From: Termitomyces sp. T153
Lineage: Eukaryota; Basidiomycota; Agaricomycetes; Agaricales; Lyophyllaceae
Reading direction: 5' to 3'
Assembly: GCA_018296165.2 (NCBI GenBank)
Contig: JACKQL020000061.1
Span: 186,001-250,000 of the forward strand
Length of the DNA stretch: 64,000 nt
Position 1 is the stretch's first letter; every line of letters starts with the position of its first letter. The position numbers were made by a program, and so were the translations under genes. The notes under the pieces were generated by a model, which did no database searches, was not told where the DNA came from, and worked only from the letters and a program-made list of their open reading frames with translations. Positions 1 through 11,103 of the stretch are shown here, piece by piece.

Positions 1-794
1 GCATTGTTGTTCTCATAGAAGAATCCATCTGGTTTGATGAGGTCAGCTAGTTTATATGCAGTACCTGTAATATGACAACAAAGCTTTTTCAACATTATGG
101 CATTAATAATGTGTTTCTAGTAAGCAGGCAAATTGGAACCTCAGAATTGTCAACAAAGTTGACAAGATGTCATAGGTATCTTTGGGGCCAATCACCTGTT
201 GTGGCAGGACTGGGTTGCAAAAGAGCTAAGAAGCTGCAATAGATGAGGTATGACCTCACTGAACAGTAGAAAGACACTTTATATTGCATGTATCTACCTG
301 CAATAAATGAGGTATACTACCAAATTTAAATGAGTGAACATTATGAATAGTAAATAGTACTTACACCTCAGTGAACAGTAGAAGGACACTAAGGTGTGAC
401 AGTGACACTGCAAAGGAAGATAAATTCTATTCCCTGCTCTGTCCTCACCATAGGCAATGGACATGAACAATGATTCATTGATGAAGAAATTGCTTTCACT
501 CTCATGGAAGATGAATCCACCTGGTTCAACTGTTCTACTAATACCCCTTCCACAAGCAAAGAGAAAGGGAAGGCAACTGATTTTTTGCCTTTCAAGCCAA
601 CAAGGAGAGTGAATTCTCTTGACCCTCTTGGTCATCAGCAAACCAAGATAGGGCCATAGAGCAGTACTTTACTTCCAGGTAGAAGGGAAAGGATGAGGCA
701 AAAAGCCTGAGCCCTCTTCAGACATTATGAATGAGATCATACAAAAATGACCTCACCTACAGTGCACATAGAATCATGAAATATTCTCCTTCAC
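1..794. other. Unassigned AT-rich repeat DNA
   Basis: No convincing gene is visible. Open frames are short and overlap on both strands. The phrase around the T-rich motif near 265-290 recurs near 366-390 (a paired 'gaacagtagaa.gacac' string), so there is some internal duplication. The stretch directly precedes the Copia relic and may be its eroded upstream part, but I could not align it to a Copia domain. Confidence 0.4.
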
Positions 795-1624
795 TTTGCA
801 GCTGCAAAGGGCTATGATGCAACCCAGATCAATAGTAAAACAGCTTTTCTCTATGGAATTCTCCTAGAAGAGGAAACACAGTATATGAAGCAACCAGAAG
901 GATTTGAAGAGAAAGGAAAGGAGGACTGGGTATGTTGTTTGTGCAGGGGCTGTATGGGATGAAGCAAGCATAATAGATATGAATGGGATAGTGAACAAGA
1001 ACATGATGTTGTGGGGGTTCAGACAATTGGCATGAAAGTCTTGCATTTACCACTAAACAATTGATCAGGGTACTACCATTGCAGCTTTGCATGTAAATGA
1101 TTTTATATTGATTGCAAGGAGCAAGGAAGCAAATGAGCCTTTGAAAAATCAAATGAGGCAACTCTGGACCATTTACAACCTTGGTCTTCCATGTTTTGTT
1201 GTTGGCATTGCAGTAGAATGGGGACTACCCAAATCATGTTGTGGAGCTCTTGCAGACTGCGCTTATTGACACAATCATCAATCAGTTTGGCCAGAAAGAT
1301 GCAACACCACTCTCTCTGCCCATGGACCCCAGCTACAAGTTCTGTCAAATTAACCACAGCACATTATGCCCAGAGGAACAACATGCTTTTGAACAAAGAC
1401 TGTATTGCCAGCTGGTTGGATGCCTTGTATACTTGGCTATATTGACACACCCTGATATTGCATTTGGCATCCAACAACTCAATCAGTACCCCAACTCATA
1501 TGCTATACCTCATTGGAATGTAGCTATCCATTGTGTCAAGAGGCAATCAGTGAGCAAGCTGGCCAGAGGCATGGTGGGCAAGTGGCAGGTGACCAATAAG
1601 GGGCAAAGGCAGAGGGCAAGGTAA
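795..1624 (+). pseudogene. Ty1/Copia pol relic (reverse transcriptase)
   Basis: This is a decayed Copia polyprotein segment covering the reverse transcriptase. Three blocks in different frames are recognisable. The first (about 795-960) contains KTAFLYG and a QPEGFEE-like phrase. The second is a short block ending in LCRG. The third (1087-1624) has HVND, where the family normally shows a D-D pair, then LGLPCFVVGIAVEW, QTALIDTIINQFGQ, a QLVGCLVYLA block and HPDIAFGIQQL. The order and spacing match the Copia RT fingers/palm and thumb. Frame changes near 960-1090 and near 1260, plus the altered catalytic motif, make it non-functional. No LTRs are assignable. RNase H is absent beyond about 1560. 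Confidence 0.85.
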
Positions 1625-2367
1625 GGTGAGGGTCCATGCAGCTTACAGGTATGCTAGTGAAGAAACCTGGAAGCAATGCTATTGTCTGGACTAGGGATCC
1701 TATCTTCAGGTCTGCCTATATACTAAGGCTACTAGATGACTAAGTATCTATGACTAAGTTGGAGGCTGCTGACTACAACCTAATGACAAAGAAGAGGCTA
1801 CTACAAACTATTGACTAATTAGTGGTAGTAGAAGGATCAATGAACAACAATAATATACCATGTGCCAGGTACAATATACCCATTAGGCCTGGGAGCTAAG
1901 ACAGTGAGGGAGTAAGAAGGGGCCAGGCAGGCCAGAGGTTGGCTAGATAGAGGTGCCAATCCCTACAGACTAAGCTAGGCAAGGGTGGGACAGTCTGAGG
2001 ACCAGTCTCCTTACAGCCTTTCTGGTCCCTGCTTTTCAGTACCTTTGTCCCTGCCTTGGGATTTGGTAGCTATGCCACAACCCCATGTGAGGAGAAGTGT
2101 TGGGCTTCACTGGTGCCACCACACACACTCATTGTGCTGGGCCATGCAGGACCATGAAATGTCTCTCCACACTATGAACAATGGCCCATTGTTCATATCT
2201 TTTATATATATTTGGACTCCCATAGACAGCACCCTCAATCAGACTGAGGGTGAGTAACTTATACTTACTTTACCTTACATACTTACTGACTATGCCATAG
2301 ATGTCTTACTTATATTGATCTGTCTAGGTATAATCTAATACAGTCACTTGTATCAGATTGAGAAAAC
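1625..2367. other. No gene; possible LTR remnant near 2210-2360
   Basis: No protein similarity is evident. Around 2230-2260 a 'caatcagactgagggtgag' string is followed by repeated ttactta-type motifs. This resembles the Copia LTR at the 46.3-46.8 kb side in style ('ctgaggg' plus 'acttac' repeats), so it may be a degraded Copia LTR. This is weak evidence. Confidence 0.3.
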
Positions 2368-3010
2368 TTGTTTGCTTTTGAAGGTATCAATCCAGTTGCA
2401 ATCAACATGGTGGACCTAATCCAGCATTGGCCCAACTACAGCCCTTCACTTATGGCCCACATTGAGAATAGCAGGGGACTGGCACTGGCATCAAAGGATG
2501 AAGCTCACCTCAGTATCAGGGTCTCAGTCTACTGCAATCGATTTGGCTTTGAAGGGGGAATAGGAGCAGCAGCAGTCCTCTACCTCAATGGATGCAAGGT
2601 GTCCTGACATACCACCTCAGTGTTGGAGCACAAAGTCTACAAAGGAGAGGTCATTGGCTTCACCCTAGGTCTCCAACTTCTCATGTCAATCCTTCATCAC
2701 ATTGGAGGCCCTATGATGGTTTGCAGTGACTTGTTAAGCAGCCATCAAGGCCCTTTCAAACCAGCAATTGCACCCAGCACACTACTTACTGGACCATGTC
2801 CATACTGCAGTCAAGAACTTACACTGCAAGCTAAATTTACAATTCCATATATTTGAGGGACACACCATGCTTTGCACAGGCAGAAGGTAGTCTGATCAAA
2901 CCCAAGGTGTATTTGACCTGCAGGTCCACTGGTCACTAGGACATGCTGACTCAGACCCAACATGTGCACTGATAAACTCACCAAGAATGTCTCCTGTGCC
3001 ACTCCATGTG
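2368..3010 (+). pseudogene. Non-LTR (LINE) element relic, RNase H-like domain
   Basis: Two collinear frame segments (2368-2607 and 2620-2856, then broken pieces to about 3010) read as the C-terminal RNase H-like region of a fungal LINE-type polyprotein. The key string is FEGGIGAAAVLYLNG, followed by a strand/helix block with EHKVYKGEVIGFTLGLQLL and then a VCSDLLSS segment. In the family this layout is SDGS, GGIGAAAVLY, E-x-EV-GL-LGL, DNQ. Here the first catalytic Asp motif reads CNRFG and the DNQ motif is changed, so the catalytic acids are gone. An in-frame stop at 2605 and frame breaks confirm decay. The reverse transcriptase upstream is missing. Confidence 0.7.
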
Positions 3011-4140
3011 CTCCATGGTAATGACTGACCCAGCATCATTGATGCTAGGTTGTTTGCTACTAGTGTAGCCCTTTGTTGATGGTATACAGCCTGAGATGTT
3101 GCATAATTCCAAGGTGTCTCTCTAGGCTGCTACAGTGCCTGCAGCAATGTCAATGCTTTGTTGACTGGAGGGAGTGGAGGCAACTGGGCTGTCCCCACAA
3201 ATGTGATGGTAATGCTGAGAACACTTGAGATTCTCACATTTTCATCCTCTGGAGATAAACTACCTCCTGAGCCAAAAAGACTATGTAAAGTTCCATAAAC
3301 TTTATAGGATTGGTATGGACAATTCCCTCACCCAATGAATATTGAACAGCTATATGCTTAGTTACTCCTGCATCTGAACAAGCTCATGTTGAGGTCTTGA
3401 GGCCTCAAACTGGCCTTGCAATGAATGCTGTTCCAACTCCCAGTACTCAGGGGCAGGAACAAATCATGCTTGCAAATTTGTTCTTGGCTATTCTCCAATA
3501 CTACCCTGCAATGGAATAGTCATAGCAGGAGATCCTTGGGGTCTGGGGTCTTCCATGCTCACTTGAGAAGGACCTGGGTCCTTCCACCTGCATTGACATG
3601 GGTGCATACAAAGGGTTTTTCCCTTTGTTTGCAAGTGTCAACTGCACTGCAGGTCCTATCCTTGGATACAGTCTGTCAGAGGACACTCTTGTTCCTGCAA
3701 TAGCAACACCACTGAGACCAGCTGCAGCTAGCCTACTAGAGTAATTGCTGGGAGCCCTCCTAGCATCACTATGCTCTCCCTACCCATGTCATGCATGGCA
3801 GGTTCTGTTGTCTCATATGGAGCAACAAGCATTGCTCCATCCGACAACAGTTCAGCATCTGGTGCAAATGCCTAGTCCTCAATGGGCACCATTGTGACCA
3901 TTAAGGTGAACATTAGAATTCTAATGTTCTGATCATATCTCACGGCAGTGAACTTCTGAAAAGAAGTTCAGTATGCTTTTGTAAGTGCAAGTCAACACTA
4001 GTTTGATTTGAGAAAATGTAATGTTTCTGTTATGGCTCTTGCAGCTCACAGCTCATAAGTCAAAGCTGGTTATGAGGCAATGCCTTGCAATATTGGCGCT
4101 GCCAAGCAGATGTAAATATAGTAATAAGTTACTAAGTATA
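3011..4140. other. Low-CpG repeat DNA without identifiable gene
   Basis: Only short overlapping frames are present and none resembles a known family. Composition (very few CG dinucleotides, many TG/CA) matches the transposon-derived DNA to the left, so it is probably eroded repeat. The edge with host-like, CpG-containing DNA lies around 4140-4160. Confidence 0.4.
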
Positions 4141-6140
4141 AATAATATATTATGGAGGTCCGGAGGACGCTCCGTTACAATATAGAACTTTGAAATTCAG
4201 ATACAATGAATATATTTTACATTCAATATAATTGCAAGTGCTCAATCTTGACAGGAAACATCTTAATGAGATTCATACCTAAAGCCAAGCAGGCTACGAT
4301 TGGCTGACAAGCGAATGGAAGCAGAGATGCCTGCCACAGTATGTGTGAGTGAAATTTGTGCTACATTGCCAGCAGAAGGACAGGCCATGTACTTGTCACG
4401 CCACAATTCAAGAGCGCGTCGCGTCAGATTTGTTGACACAACTTGCATGTCATGCCAATGTTCCATACGAAAGAAAGCTGACATGGAATACCAATGAATT
4501 GAGATGTCGTGACATGATTGACAGTGCAAGATAATCCATTTTTTTGCCATTTTTACTTCATATTAGCTTGTGATTATCGATTACATTGCACAAATAATCC
4601 CATGTCCGATGCATGGGATCATGGACACGACCTACACTGACCATAAAGTGGCCATGGATTGTAAGAGTCCGAGAATGATTACCAATTCGACAAGTATCAA
4701 AAGCTTCAGAAGTTGGCAGTGTGGGTGTCGCTAGTTACTGTGACTTGACATGGGAGTGGGTCATATCCCATATCGAACAGAAAATGGACGAAAGGTGTAA
4801 TCGTAAGCATACTGCTTACCATACGAGACGACATTGGGAGACGTGAGAAGGAAGAGAGTGAACTTGCCGGAGGAATGGTGAATGTAAGCATACTGCTTAC
4901 CCATACGAGACGACATGACGCGATAACGACATGATATGAGACGGAGACGATAGAGGACGCAACACGACACGATGACTTGAGGCGATGCGAGGCGCGAAAT
5001 CATAGAAGGCTCCGATCAAGCCCTCATCGATTTCGATTCATCATCAGAGCTGTCCCGTTTCGGGTCATTCGGTTTCTTCCCGCGATTGCATACGTTCTTT
5101 CATTCTCTCTCACATGCTCAGTGAAGTAAGACTTGAGGACCCTCTTACAATAATAACTTTAAAAAATACAGAGACTTGATGACAATGCCGCGACAGCTTT
5201 ATTCACAGGGACTCAGACAGAACGAATCACATTGCACATGAGATTGGAGGATGCTAGCAAGGCACAGCTATACACGCGGCTACGAGGTAAGATGGAGCGC
5301 AGGAACGGTAAAATCTTACAGTATCTTTCGTAATGTCAGACACCTTTGAGTTGCCCTTTTTTAGTTGATTGTTTTGATTGTTGCACTTGCCGGGGCGTGG
5401 ATAATCGTAGCTACACGAGAAGATAAACATTTTACCTGGCTGGATTCCTACTTGTGGATGTCGGTTATGCTGTGTTCACAACGGCTACAAGAAAATGAAC
5501 AAATCATATAGGCCTAGCCCTGTCTCCTGTCTTCCGTATTAGAACACAGAGATCAAATCAATAATTGGATCAACGATAAAAATTATGAGAGTGATTAGAA
5601 AGCTGAGCAAACTTAGAAGTTGAAAGGTGTACGGAAAACACTATATTGACGTTACGCTCAATACAATCTCGAATTTTATAGCTACGAATTGTCTATAAAA
5701 TATGAAATAAGACGAAACCGCAAGATGAGTAAGAAGAGACAGAATCAGCACCTTCATCGTAACAGCTCCACATTAATATCTTGCGCGTTACTTCGAGGGA
5801 GTGTCCATAATATGGCGTACGAGAAGGAATTCGTATATTTTGTATTGCAGGGCGCATGCGAACAGGTGTTCCAGGTATTAGAAAGGGCAACAAATAAATA
5901 AATGATCGAACTTGGAACGTCGTGAGTCACTGGAAAAGAGGGGATGCATAGAAGAACGAGAGATTGAATCAAGAGTGAGTTGTGAATACTTGACAACTAT
6001 ATTCCCAGAAACGCATGTACATGTAATCACACATTAAAGACCAAAAAGAAAGCAAACGAGAAGCGCAACGTTATGAAAGACTAATACCATCACAAATATC
6101 CTTCGCGCATTTCGCACAGGAAGATTCTTTGGGCCGAATA
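4141..6140. other. CpG-containing intergenic stretch, no gene recognised
   Basis: CG dinucleotides reappear abruptly from about 4155 (ggtccggaggacgctccg), marking the start of the host-like island. Open frames of 60-95 codons exist on both strands but lack recognisable domains and are probably chance. A repeated palindromic element lies at 4803-4834 and 4884-4916. The rest (5000-6130) is AT-rich intergenic sequence. Confidence 0.45.
4803..4916. repeat. Two copies of a palindrome-containing 32-33 bp repeat
   Basis: The string gtaagca-tac-tgcttac, a perfect 7-bp hairpin with a 3-nt loop, occurs at 4803-4819 and again at 4884-4900. Each copy is followed by catacgagacgacat (to 4834, and to 4916 with one extra c). 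The copies are in direct orientation, 81 bp apart, in CpG-containing DNA. This could be a duplicated protein-binding site or a small repeat; no gene start lies close by. Confidence 0.8.
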
Positions 6141-6470
6141 TCACGCCTTACAGACCGGCGGCGCTTCCGGCGTGGCAAACGGAGTGGAAAGAAGCCCCTG
6201 GGCTATTGCAAGCTGGAAGCCTGGATTACGGTCGACGAGACGGTTCAGATTTTCCGGGAGCTTGTCTGCTGGCGCACTTGTAATTAAAGCTGGGAGACGA
6301 AAAGAGCTGAAGTACGTTGAAAGCGTGGGCATATCGTCTATATCTTCATCGGTGTTTTGGAAAGATGTACAATCTTGGTTTGGTCTATGAGCACGGTATG
6401 GTTTGTGTTTTCGGTGCTGCTGTTGCATAGTGGAAGAGCTCGAGTAACTGTGAATACGACAATTCTCCAT
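6141..6470 (-). CDS. Hypothetical protein, 109 aa (possibly a 3' exon)
   Basis: This reading frame is in the CpG-rich host island, downstream of and on the same strand as the CHORD-like gene. The product has a Ser/Gln/His-rich start, an acidic DEDIDD patch near residue 43, then a more ordered stretch (STYFSSFRLPALITSAPADK, then LPENLNRLVDRNPGFQLAIA) and ends in CKA. I recognise no domain. On the minus strand, a pyrimidine-rich run ending ctacctag sits 4 nt before the ATG, which would serve as a 3' splice site, so it may be the last exon of a longer gene rather than a complete one. Gene status is uncertain. Confidence 0.4.
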   Translation of the reverse strand: MENCRIHSYSSSSTMQQQHRKHKPYRAHRPNQDCTSFQNTDEDIDDMPTLSTYFSSFRLPALITSAPADKLPENLNRLVDRNPGFQLAIAQGLLSTPFATPEAPPVCKA

Positions 6471-6810
6471 GACACTAGGTAGGAGAAGTTAACCGTCAGA
6501 GTTGAGGGCACTAACTACATAGTCTCATCAGCCTACGATCTAGGCTGATCTAGGACTATCTGTTAGCGAGGCGATACAGTCCAAACCACAACTGGACCGG
6601 CTGAGACAACAAGTTTTTTGATGGGTCTTGGTCTTTGAAGAATAAGACAATAATATTCAAAAGGTACCTCAGGGCGGGATAAAGGTCTCGAAGAACAATA
6701 ATGGCATAAAAGTTATTGCCTTGAAACGGCCGGAATTCGTGAGTTTGATCTCAGATGAACGTCAGTTTATGGTGACAAAGTAACAAAGAACTTTGAGTGA
6801 ACCTCACATC

Positions 6811-7439
6811 TCACATTCGTCTCTTCTTTAACATTGGCCGATGAATACCGCGTACACAACCTTCTGCTCTCCCATCCCCCTCACAGCATGTCCATTTGAA
6901 ATTTTCTGGATAATCCTTTGGGTTTCGAGATGAATCCTTCGGACCGTGGCAGGATTCCCAATCCACAAACTCCCCCTCATCTATCTCAAGTTCTCCTACA
7001 CGAATATGGGTTGAACAAACATGGCAATTAGACTGGCCGAAGCTGACATACCAGGATGGAAGGAACATTCTTCTTCTTCTCTTCGACTCGCCGTGTCAAA
7101 CTCTTCATCGCAGTTGGTACAGGTCTCCCACCGGTAGATAACATCTCGAGTTTTTCGTTTGAGAGTCAAGAGTTGGCTGGTTAATGTCTCCTCCACTTCT
7201 GGAATCGTATCGACAAGATCACTCAAGATCCGCCTCAGCCGATCCTCACCCAGCTCACCGATCGCGTCTCGCAACCGTTTACGAGAGGTCGCATCGAGCG
7301 GAACCTCTGCGATGTCGTCATCCAAACTGCTTTCGTCAGACGCCTGCTCAGAATCGAGATCTTCCTCGTCTTCCTCCTCGGACTCTGACTCCGACAAACA
7401 CGTCAAGTCGATGATTTCGGGTTCAGTCTCTTGTGGCAT
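6811..7439 (-). CDS. CHORD-like Cys/His zinc-binding protein, two exons, 190 aa
   Basis: The exons are complement(7052..7439) and complement(6811..6995). The 56-nt intron (7051-6996) has gtatgt and gtgtag ends, and splicing restores one frame of 190 codons plus stop. The N-terminus has an EIIDLT string (residues 8-13), like a SUMO-interacting motif, followed by a long acidic Ser/Glu/Asp tract (16-43) and a helical part (52-100). The C-terminus carries ordered Cys/His pairs: C107-x2-C110, C125-x2-H128 followed by PG, C145-H146, W164-x-C166-C167, and G175-C176 with G179 and H181. The sequence C..C, C-x2-HPG, W-x-CC, GC-x2-G-x-H is that of CHORD zinc domains, but this copy has a longer middle insert. 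Role unknown; nuclear location is inferred from the acidic/SIM-like tail. It is transcribed divergently from the MFS gene. Confidence 0.82.
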
Positions 7440-8164
7440 GATCTGGAGCCGGAAATTCTTATTCTGAGGGACTAGAGAGGATAAAATCTATACACACCAC
7501 TCAACATTCAACATGTAACATACACACATACACGACAAAGACGACGTGCGAATCAAACGTCAGTTAGACCAAAAGAAGCCAGCATTACACGATAAAGTTG
7601 GCAGAGAATTCAATTTGGTGAACATATACAAGCACGTGACCGCGGCCCCCTTGATTTATTTATTTCATGAGCTTAAAATGAATGAATGAGGTGAATCTAT
7701 TTATACCGCCGGCAAGCCACAAATGCTGGGCTGGCAGGGGTAAAAAAAATGGTCGTAACTCTACGCCGGTAATGTAATGTGAATGCTATCATTTGGGTGA
7801 TCATGTACTGTAGTGTTGGGTATTGAATCTTTCCTCGCAGAGTTCAGAGCTTAAAAGTGAAACCAACTTACATAACCGACTTCCTGCTCTATTCGCTTTG
7901 GTGCGACTTGTCATCCTCCTCGAAGTTTGTCAGAAGTATTTAGCATTTCTTATTGGCACTCTCCCGCGATGGAGCTATATATTTAGCATACCGGTTCCTC
8001 GGAGGATAACAACCAGCGGCATTCCGTCAACGTCAACTTGCGCTTTAGCTTTCGCCGAGAAGTTTCTAGTCGACGCAACTAAGACGCAACATCTAAAGTC
8101 GAGCTTCATATAAATCGACGCATATCCCTTACAATTGTGGCTCGGTTTCATTCCCTTCTCATCA
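7440..8164. promoter_or_regulatory. Divergent intergenic region (shared promoter)
   Basis: About 725 bp separate the start of the CHORD-like gene (-) from the start of the MFS gene (+). The region is CpG-bearing and contains an AT-rich run near 7652-7690 (ttgatttatttatttcatgag, ttaaaatgaatgaatgagg). A pyrimidine-rich leader (ttcattcccttctcatca) directly precedes the MFS ATG at 8165. No specific operator was identified; the promoter role follows from gene orientation only. Confidence 0.45.
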
Positions 8165-10037
8165 ATGGATGCCCACCAAAATGACGTCGAGAGTGTCTCT
8201 GCTGAGCCTCCAGACAGGTCAAAAGCTATCAAGGCGAAAAAGCCTTTTCCCGCCTTCCAGCTTGCAATTCTGTTTCTTCTCAAGCTCACTGAACCCATAA
8301 ACTCTACCGTCATCTACCCTTTTGTCAACCAGCAGGTTCGCGACACTGGAGTTACGCGCGGAGACGAGTCAGCCACTGGTTATTACGCTGGCATCATTGC
8401 AAGTCGCGTCTTGTTTCTCTTTGTTGCAATGGCTTACTTCTGTACAGGAGTCAATCTTCTTCTTTGCGGAGTGTATGAGTGTCTTTCATTGGGGACGACT
8501 GTCAGATCGAATTGGCCGACGGCCGGTGCTTCTCCTTGGTCCGTTTGGTCTTACGTTGGCAATGACCTCTTTCGGTCTATCCAAGAAGTTCTGGATGCTA
8601 GTCATGTCAAGATGCGCTCAAGGAATTTTCAATGGCAATGTTGGTGAGGCTCATTTTAACTTTCCTTATAAGGGAGCCAATGATGACTGAGTTTTTCACT
8701 TTATAGGAGTTGCGAAGAGTATGATGGTCGAAGTAAGCCAACAGAGAGCCTAGATTGACCCCACGTATGACAAATTACTCAGATCACCGATCCTGCGGAT
8801 GTTCCTACAGCATTTGGCTGGCTTCCGGCCATGTGGAGTACTGGCATCACTTTGGGGTATGTAATCTGACGAATCTCATTATCTGACGGCAACTGACGTA
8901 CAAATACGGCATACAGACCTTTCATCGGAGGTACTATGGCACAACCAGGTGTTCGGTGGCCCGACACTCTAGGACACATACAGTTTTTCCGTGATTATCC
9001 CTACTTCCTACCTTGCGTCACCGCAGGAGGAATCGCCTTCATCTCTTTCTTATATGCCTATCACTTTTTGGACGAGGTGAACTACCGTTCTCGATCTAGT
9101 CTACCCCTGAAATTGACCATATGGCTCAATAGAGTCTACCCTCGGCGATTCAGCGTCGAAAAGAGCGGGCCGAGGCGGGAAAAGTACAACATCGCCTGGC
9201 GCAGAATCAGCCAGATGCTCCTCTTCTCGATCCTCAACAGTCCGTCACCGAGTATGGGACACGGCCAGAGGTTGCAACAGGGTATAGCGACACTACGATC
9301 AGTTCACAAACATTTGATGCTCCTCCACCATTGCTATCACTTCTTTCTCGAGATCTTATAATTGGTCTCGTCAACCATGGCTTCTATTGCTTCCTCGATC
9401 AGAGTCATACCGTTCTTCTTCCTCTCATGCTCTCCACTTCTATCCAACATGGAGGTTTGGGCTTTGACTCTTTTACCATCGGTATAATCATGGGAATTTG
9501 GGGCATTTCCAATGCGATCTTCCAGCTCGTAGCTTTTAATCGGCTCATCAGATGGCTCGGTCCACGAACAGTCTATCGATGCAGTTTTATGTTCTTCATC
9601 ACTTCATTTGGCGCGTATCCTCTGATGAGTGTTCTGGCGAGAAGTTCAGGTCATGTTGACGTACATGTATGGTTCATTCTCACGACTCAGCTTACCCTTC
9701 ACTGCTTCGCGTGTATGTCATATCGTGCGTACCTTTGTATTCTTCGCGCATCGGAACGCATCTGACTTTGTCATCAGCGTGTGCACAACTATTCATCTTG
9801 GATGCCGCTCCTGGCAACTCGGCACTTGGAGCTGTGAACGGTCTTTCGCAGATGATGAGCTCCGTCGTCCGTACGCTCGCTCCGACAATAGCCTCATCCC
9901 TGTTCTCTGTCTCGCAAGAGATGCAGCTACTTGGAGGATACCTGGTATATGCTGTGATAATTGGGATTGTTCTATCTGGTTTGTTGACGTCACTATTGCT
10001 GCCTCCGGCTCTCCAGGGGCAACTCAAAAAGAACTAA
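8165..10037 (+). CDS. MFS transporter (DHA1-like), seven exons, 513 aa
   Basis: The exons are 8165-8398, 8448-8643, 8707-8732, 8783-8856, 8917-9076, 9133-9724 and 9778-10037. They join in one frame of 513 codons plus stop. The product is a 12-segment major facilitator. Helix 1 carries LLKLTEPINSTVIYPFV. Motif A between helices 2 and 3 is WGRLSDRIGRRP (residues 93-104). A hydrophilic central loop lies at about 210-270, and helix 11 starts after GNSALGAVNGLSQ. This matches fungal proton-coupled drug/metabolite efflux proteins of the plasma or vacuolar membrane; the substrate cannot be read from sequence. The start at 8165 gives the short N-terminus usual for the family. Intron 1 has a GC donor (gcaagt...tacag) and exon 3 is only 26 nt. 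The gene appears intact, in contrast to the surrounding repeats, and has a paralogue at 43180-45024. Confidence 0.9.
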
Positions 10038-10539
10038 GCCTTGCATTGGCTTTGCTTTCTCTTTTTAAAGGTATCATACATTGTATCGTAACTTCAGCTT
10101 CATGATCTTAGCAATATTCCGATTAACTCTGCTTCGAGATCATTTATATTGGGAACAGATGAACGCCAGTCGTCAAGATTTGATGATAGCCTCAGGAGGT
10201 CTGCGCTTATTCTTCAATTGGGGCAACTTTCGTCCAGACTATATTCTCTGGCTTTTGGCAAATATGGTAGTTCTAACTAGGGGAGAATGCATATCAGGAT
10301 AAAAACCAAATTATTTCCTGATCGCCGCAATGACGCACAACGTGTCCTTTGACCTCGTATGATAAAGCAAAAGATTTGCTCGACCTCTTAGTACCTGCTT
10401 CGTCACTGATATTTTCCACTGGGTTGGTTGTTACTACTTCCCCAACTTTCCTTCGTTTCCACCAGCTCACATGGATGCAGAACATGGTATTTCTAATATT
10501 CATCTCATTTTCCAGGCCATCACTGGCCCAGCTATCGAC
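10038..10539. other. Downstream intergenic DNA
   Basis: This is CpG-bearing sequence between the MFS gene and an MFS fragment. Short frames on both strands have no recognisable domain. It may include the decayed 5' region of the adjacent MFS remnant. Confidence 0.35.
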
Positions 10540-10665
10540 CATATGGAGCTCATACACAACGGAACCCGTATAGAACGCTGTTATCTACCCTTTTATTTGC
10601 CCGAGACTGGTATAACTCATGGAGACGAGACCAAGACTGTGTATCGTGCTGGTATCATTCTACAT
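10540..10665 (+). pseudogene. MFS transporter exon-1 remnant
   Basis: In one frame the sequence reads AVIYPF and, one frameshift later, PETGITHGDETKTVYRAGII. Together these correspond to the end of helix 1 and the start of helix 2 of the intact MFS gene (TVIYPFVNQ ... DTGVTRGDESATGYYAGII). An in-frame stop and a frameshift separate the two halves, and no later exon follows before the Gypsy-A LTR at 10838. This is a truncated third paralogue, about 0.5 kb downstream of the intact gene and in the same orientation. Retention of CpG suggests it decayed as host DNA, not as methylated repeat. Confidence 0.7.
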
Positions 10666-10697
10666 TCTTGTCTGCATCCTAAAGCAGCGAAATCCTC

Positions 10698-10768
10698 GAC
10701 TGGTATTGGATGATCTAGGAGTCAGGGCGCTTGACTGGTATTGGAAGATCTAGGAGTCAGGGCGCTTG
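10698..10768. repeat. 35-bp tandem duplication
   Basis: The unit gactggtattgga(t/a)gatct followed by aggagtcagggcgcttga occurs twice back to back, starting at 10698 and 10733, with one mismatch. It lies between the MFS remnant and the Gypsy-A LTR. Confidence 0.85.
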
Positions 10769-10837
10769 AGTGTGTATATCAGTTGGGAATTTTCGTCGAA
10801 TTACTATCGGGATGCGACCTATTTTTCCGTTGGCCCC

Positions 10838-11103
10838 TGTAAGCTTGCTGGTCAAACTTACGACGTGTGGAGACGTAAATCTCACATTCACGTCACATTA
10901 GCGGCGCACTGCGACACACTCACGTGAGCGCAGCCTCAAGAAAATTTTATTTTCACCTTCGTTTGCTTGTATGTAAGATGAGCAAACGAAGGTGAGTTTA
11001 CTATATTTCATTCCAGTACATATCATCTTACATACAAGCAAACGAAGTATTTTTTGTCTTGTCTGCTGAGGTCATAGTGAGGCTGGCTACCGACAGCCTT
11101 TCA
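10838..11103 (+). repeat. Gypsy-A 5' LTR (266 bp)
   Basis: It starts TGTAAGCTTG and ends CCTTTCA. It contains 13 CG dinucleotides and a 13-bp inverted repeat (10954-10966 / 10982-10994) around a 15-nt loop, followed by a second partial copy of the loop and right arm near 11026-11048. It faces the host MFS gene. Confidence 0.93.

Noticed and set aside
7823..8113. Possible extra 5' exon of the MFS gene
   Set aside because: No recognised domain or matching splice signals, and the ATG at 8165 already gives a complete family-like N-terminus.
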